Shown in pieces: positions 61,792 to 64,000 of a stretch of 64,000 nucleotides of DNA. This DNA comes from Kiritimatiellia bacterium (GTDB taxonomy: Bacteria > Verrucomicrobiota > Kiritimatiellia > RFP12 > UBA1067), in assembly GCA_016296065.1 (NCBI GenBank), contig JAEDKA010000008.1:1-64000 (forward strand), read 5' to 3'. The notes beneath the pieces are model-generated. The model saw only the letters and a list, made by a program, of their open reading frames with translations, was not told where the DNA came from and searched no databases. How positions within the stretch are numbered: position 1 is the stretch's first letter; each line of letters opens with the position of its first letter. A program made the translations under genes and the position numbers.

Positions 61792-64000
61792 TCAGCGGAT
61801 GATTACGGTCAATCCCGGCTTGACAAAATACGCCGTGAGAACCTTTACGCCGCCATCACCCGCAACCAACTTCGTCCGCCATGCACCACTTGCAGAAGGT
61901 TTGTCTACAACGACCTTCGCCCTGCCGGACGAACCGCTCCCGGCCGTAAGGATCGTGTATTCCTGAGCTGTGTCCAGTTCGCCCGTCAGCTTCACCGTCA
62001 AGTTGGCGACATCGACATCTGTCTCGAATGTCGGCGTGTTTTCCGCTTCGGCCGCGATTTCGACGCACGATCCCGCCTCGAACGTCGCGCCTTGCGTCGC
62101 CGTGAAGCTGCCTGCGAGCGCGCCATGCTCCTTGACGGTGATAGGAACCTTGATAGTGCCGGCCCCCCCAAGGACGGCGTTCGTGACGATGATTGCCGTT
62201 CCCGCAGTGAACTCGGCGGAATCGATGTTGAGCCGTCCGCCCTGCACCGTCGTCGTGCCGCCGTAGACGTGGTTCGTACCCGTGAGCGTCCACGTACCGT
62301 CGCCGACCTTGACGAGCGAAGTCTTCGTGCCACTCGTCTTTGTCTCATACTGGCGGATGTTGGCCGCAAACGTGCCATCCTTTCCGAGCGCGCCGACCTC
62401 CAACGTGAGGCCGTCCTTGTAGGTACGCAATTCTGAGTTGGTGTAGGCAAGGGCATCTTCCGTCCCCGTGACAAGGTGGCCGATCCTGAAGACGGTGCCA
62501 GCCGTATTCTCCTTGGCGGCAATGTAAAGGAAATTGCGTGCACTCTCTTCCTTGTTCGTCATCACGACAGTTGCATTTACGAGAGAGGCCTTTCCGTCCG
62601 TAAAGTTGTTGGCGCGCTCCATGTAAACGCCCTTCCAATCCTGCGAACCATCATGCGCATACTCCACATAGAGCGTCCCCGTGAAATCCGACGTATCTCC
62701 GTTCAGGTAGATGGAGGGATGATGTCCGTTGCCGATACATAGTTCACCGTCGCCGAGAATCTTGCCCGTCAACGTAACCTTTATGTTATCACCCGCATTA
62801 GGATCGAAGTTAAGCTTGTTGCCTTTTCCGTATACGTAGATGTCCTGACTCCACGTCCCGTAATCATAGGAAGTGGGGTTGGTTGTTGCGAACTCGACCC
62901 TCGCCCCTTCCGTGAGCGTCACATCACCTGAGCCGAACTGCTTGGGGCTGCGTACGCGCAGCGACACATTTGAGAATACCGTCCCGCCTGTATGATAGTT
63001 ATCGCCCCCCCAAAACTGAACGTTGTCTTTTCCGGTCGTTATGTATTTCAGATTTCCGCCCAACCGACCGAGATAGTTGCACTTCGCATCACCCCCGAAA
63101 ACGCCCGCCGTCATTGTCGAAAGCATTGCGTCCACGGAATTGGTTATCATCACGATGTTATCGCCGGAACTCGGAACTCGCGTCATGGAGCCGATTGTCA
63201 GATCATGGCCGTTGAGATCTATCGTCGTGTTTGCGTTGACTTTGATATTCAGATAATGCGTGTCCTTCTCCAGCGTCAACTTACCGCCTTCCTCCAGCGT
63301 TAGTTCACCCGTCCACACAGGGAAACTCGCCGCGATCCTCGAAATCTGCTCTGCCGTCAACGTCTGGCCGTAGAAACGGACATCGTCGAAATAGTTGCTC
63401 TTGTTTTCCGTCAAACCTGTCTGTCGGACTCCTCCATTTACGCTGCCGAATTGCCAATGCCCTTCGGCAAGGTCGCTCGTTATTTCCGAGGCAAGAGGTG
63501 TGCCGCCATCGTTCACCAACACACCATCCACATACAGTTTCACATTCTTGTCCTTGTCCATGGTTACGGCGTAGAAATGATAGGCGCTTTCGGCATTGGC
63601 GACATCTGCTGTGACAAGATCGGCATGTGCGGCATTCGTCCAGAACGGCGATACCGTCACTTTGCCCGCACCGCCGGATGCAAGCGCGATGCCACGCGTC
63701 TTGGAACCATCGCTGTTGGCGTTGCCGAGTGTAAAGATGGCTCCATTGTCCGTCGAGTTGACCTTGGCCACGACACACAGCGTCCACTCGAATGCAACGG
63801 CAGACTTGACTCCGTTGCCGTAATCGGTATGGCTCGTTATCGCACAGCCTCCCTGCGTCAACGCCCATGTATCGCTGCATCTGTTTGTCTCTGGCGAAGC
63901 AGAGCCGTAGTTCACCGCATCACAATCGAATTTCCACCATACAACAGGAACGATTCCGTTCTCGTCTTCCTGGTTCTGACCTATTGCCAGAGCTCCGCCG
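61792..64000 (-). CDS. LamG-like / autotransporter beta-strand-repeat surface protein (5' end outside window)
   Basis: At least 736 residues; the frame is open to base 64000, so the N-terminus and any signal peptide are missing. The first visible part (IVPVVWWKFDCDAVNYGSAS to about residue 230) is a LamG/concanavalin-type domain (YHFYAVTMDKDKNVKLYVDG, YFDDVRFYGQTLTAEQISRI). The rest is a parallel beta-helix-like passenger ending in an autotransporter-associated strand repeat (DGTWTLTGTNHVYGGTTTVQ, GGRLNIDSAEF). The C-terminus is LTAYFVKPGLTVIIR, with no barrel or recognisable anchor. It is likely an exported adhesin or glycan-binding protein. Confidence 0.75.
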   Translation of the reverse strand, partial: GGALAIGQNQEDENGIVPVVWWKFDCDAVNYGSASPETNRCSDTWALTQGGCAITSHTDYGNGVKSAVAFEWTLCVVAKVNSTDNGAIFTLGNANSDGSKTRGIALASGGAGKVTVSPFWTNAAHADLVTADVANAESAYHFYAVTMDKDKNVKLYVDGVLVNDGGTPLASEITSDLAEGHWQFGSVNGGVRQTGLTENKSNYFDDVRFYGQTLTAEQISRIAASFPVWTGELTLEEGGKLTLEKDTHYLNIKVNANTTIDLNGHDLTIGSMTRVPSSGDNIVMITNSVDAMLSTMTAGVFGGDAKCNYLGRLGGNLKYITTGKDNVQFWGGDNYHTGGTVFSNVSLRVRSPKQFGSGDVTLTEGARVEFATTNPTSYDYGTWSQDIYVYGKGNKLNFDPNAGDNIKVTLTGKILGDGELCIGNGHHPSIYLNGDTSDFTGTLYVEYAHDGSQDWKGVYMERANNFTDGKASLVNATVVMTNKEESARNFLYIAAKENTAGTVFRIGHLVTGTEDALAYTNSELRTYKDGLTLEVGALGKDGTFAANIRQYETKTSGTKTSLVKVGDGTWTLTGTNHVYGGTTTVQGGRLNIDSAEFTAGTAIIVTNAVLGGAGTIKVPITVKEHGALAGSFTATQGATFEAGSCVEIAAEAENTPTFETDVDVANLTVKLTGELDTAQEYTILTAGSGSSGRAKVVVDKPSASGAWRTKLVAGDGGVKVLTAYFVKPGLTVIIR

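Noticed and set aside
1..64000. tRNA, rRNA, prophage or insertion-sequence genes
   Set aside because: All intergenic gaps were read; the largest is 293 bp and none contains a cloverleaf-like segment, rRNA text, integrase or transposase.

Overview
The window is GC-rich DNA from a Gram-negative bacterium. My best guess is the PVC superphylum, probably a gut- or rumen-type Kiritimatiellota/Verrucomicrobiota lineage. That placement is inferred, not proven, and no rRNA is present to test it. Supporting features are LL-diaminopimelate aminotransferase (DapL), LpxI, LspA and RseP, a GreA with a very long N-terminal fusion (also known from chlamydiae), a PPi-type phosphofructokinase, many secreted polysaccharidases and an autotransporter-repeat surface protein. 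I see 54 genes: 52 on the minus strand and only two (31007-32167) on the plus strand. There are no tRNA or rRNA genes, phage genes, transposase genes or CRISPR array.

Layout. 1-8 kb: serS (cut by the window edge), pfp-mrp-J-domain, then rnfE-nrdR-oxidoreductase-DtxR-type regulator-zinc ribbon/EIIA fusion-dacA, with chains of overlapping stop/start codons. 7.6-10.2 kb: a cation/calcium antiporter, cmk and an orphan peptide-ABC permease, closed by a clear intrinsic terminator. 10.3-21.5 kb: polysaccharide block 1, with GH31, GH81, a NhaC-type antiporter, an outer-membrane barrel, a GlnQ-type ATPase and GH97. 21.6-24.6 kb: an FHA protein and a membrane-anchored tandem AAA+ ATPase. 24.7-29 kb: esterase lipoprotein, cysS, an unusual OmpR-type regulator and an M20 peptidase. 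29-32.2 kb: a divergent regulatory module (NusG paralog, CBS-GHKL protein and DRTGG protein facing PHP and a second DRTGG protein). 32.2-51.3 kb: housekeeping (miaA, lspA, DksA-like, greA, lpxI, putP, PP-loop enzyme, split metH with metF, EamA, dapL, O-antigen ligase, ispG, rseP, dnaB). 51.4-64 kb: polysaccharide block 2 (GH43, double GH43, GH39, a two-component pair, a heparinase-like lyase and a LamG/beta-strand-repeat protein cut by the window edge).

The most striking global signal is promoter architecture. At least 15 genes carry a TATAAT-like box, usually preceded by TGG, only 6-12 nt before the start codon. This predicts leaderless or nearly leaderless mRNAs. Other genes, such as serS, greA, putP, the DksA-like gene and the M20 peptidase, have the same -10 but a 28-50 nt leader with a purine-rich Shine-Dalgarno. 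Most promoter-proximal secreted glycosidases in block 2, plus metF, dnaB and cysS, are in the leaderless class. This also helped choose start codons.

Other items worth attention are a helically phased array of DnaA-box-like 9-mers upstream of dnaB, a His-kinase-like protein with an H-box but no ATPase domain, a methionine synthase split into two genes, a zinc-ribbon/EIIA fusion, and several families of short palindromic repeats between genes. All calls come from reading the sequence; no database search was run.
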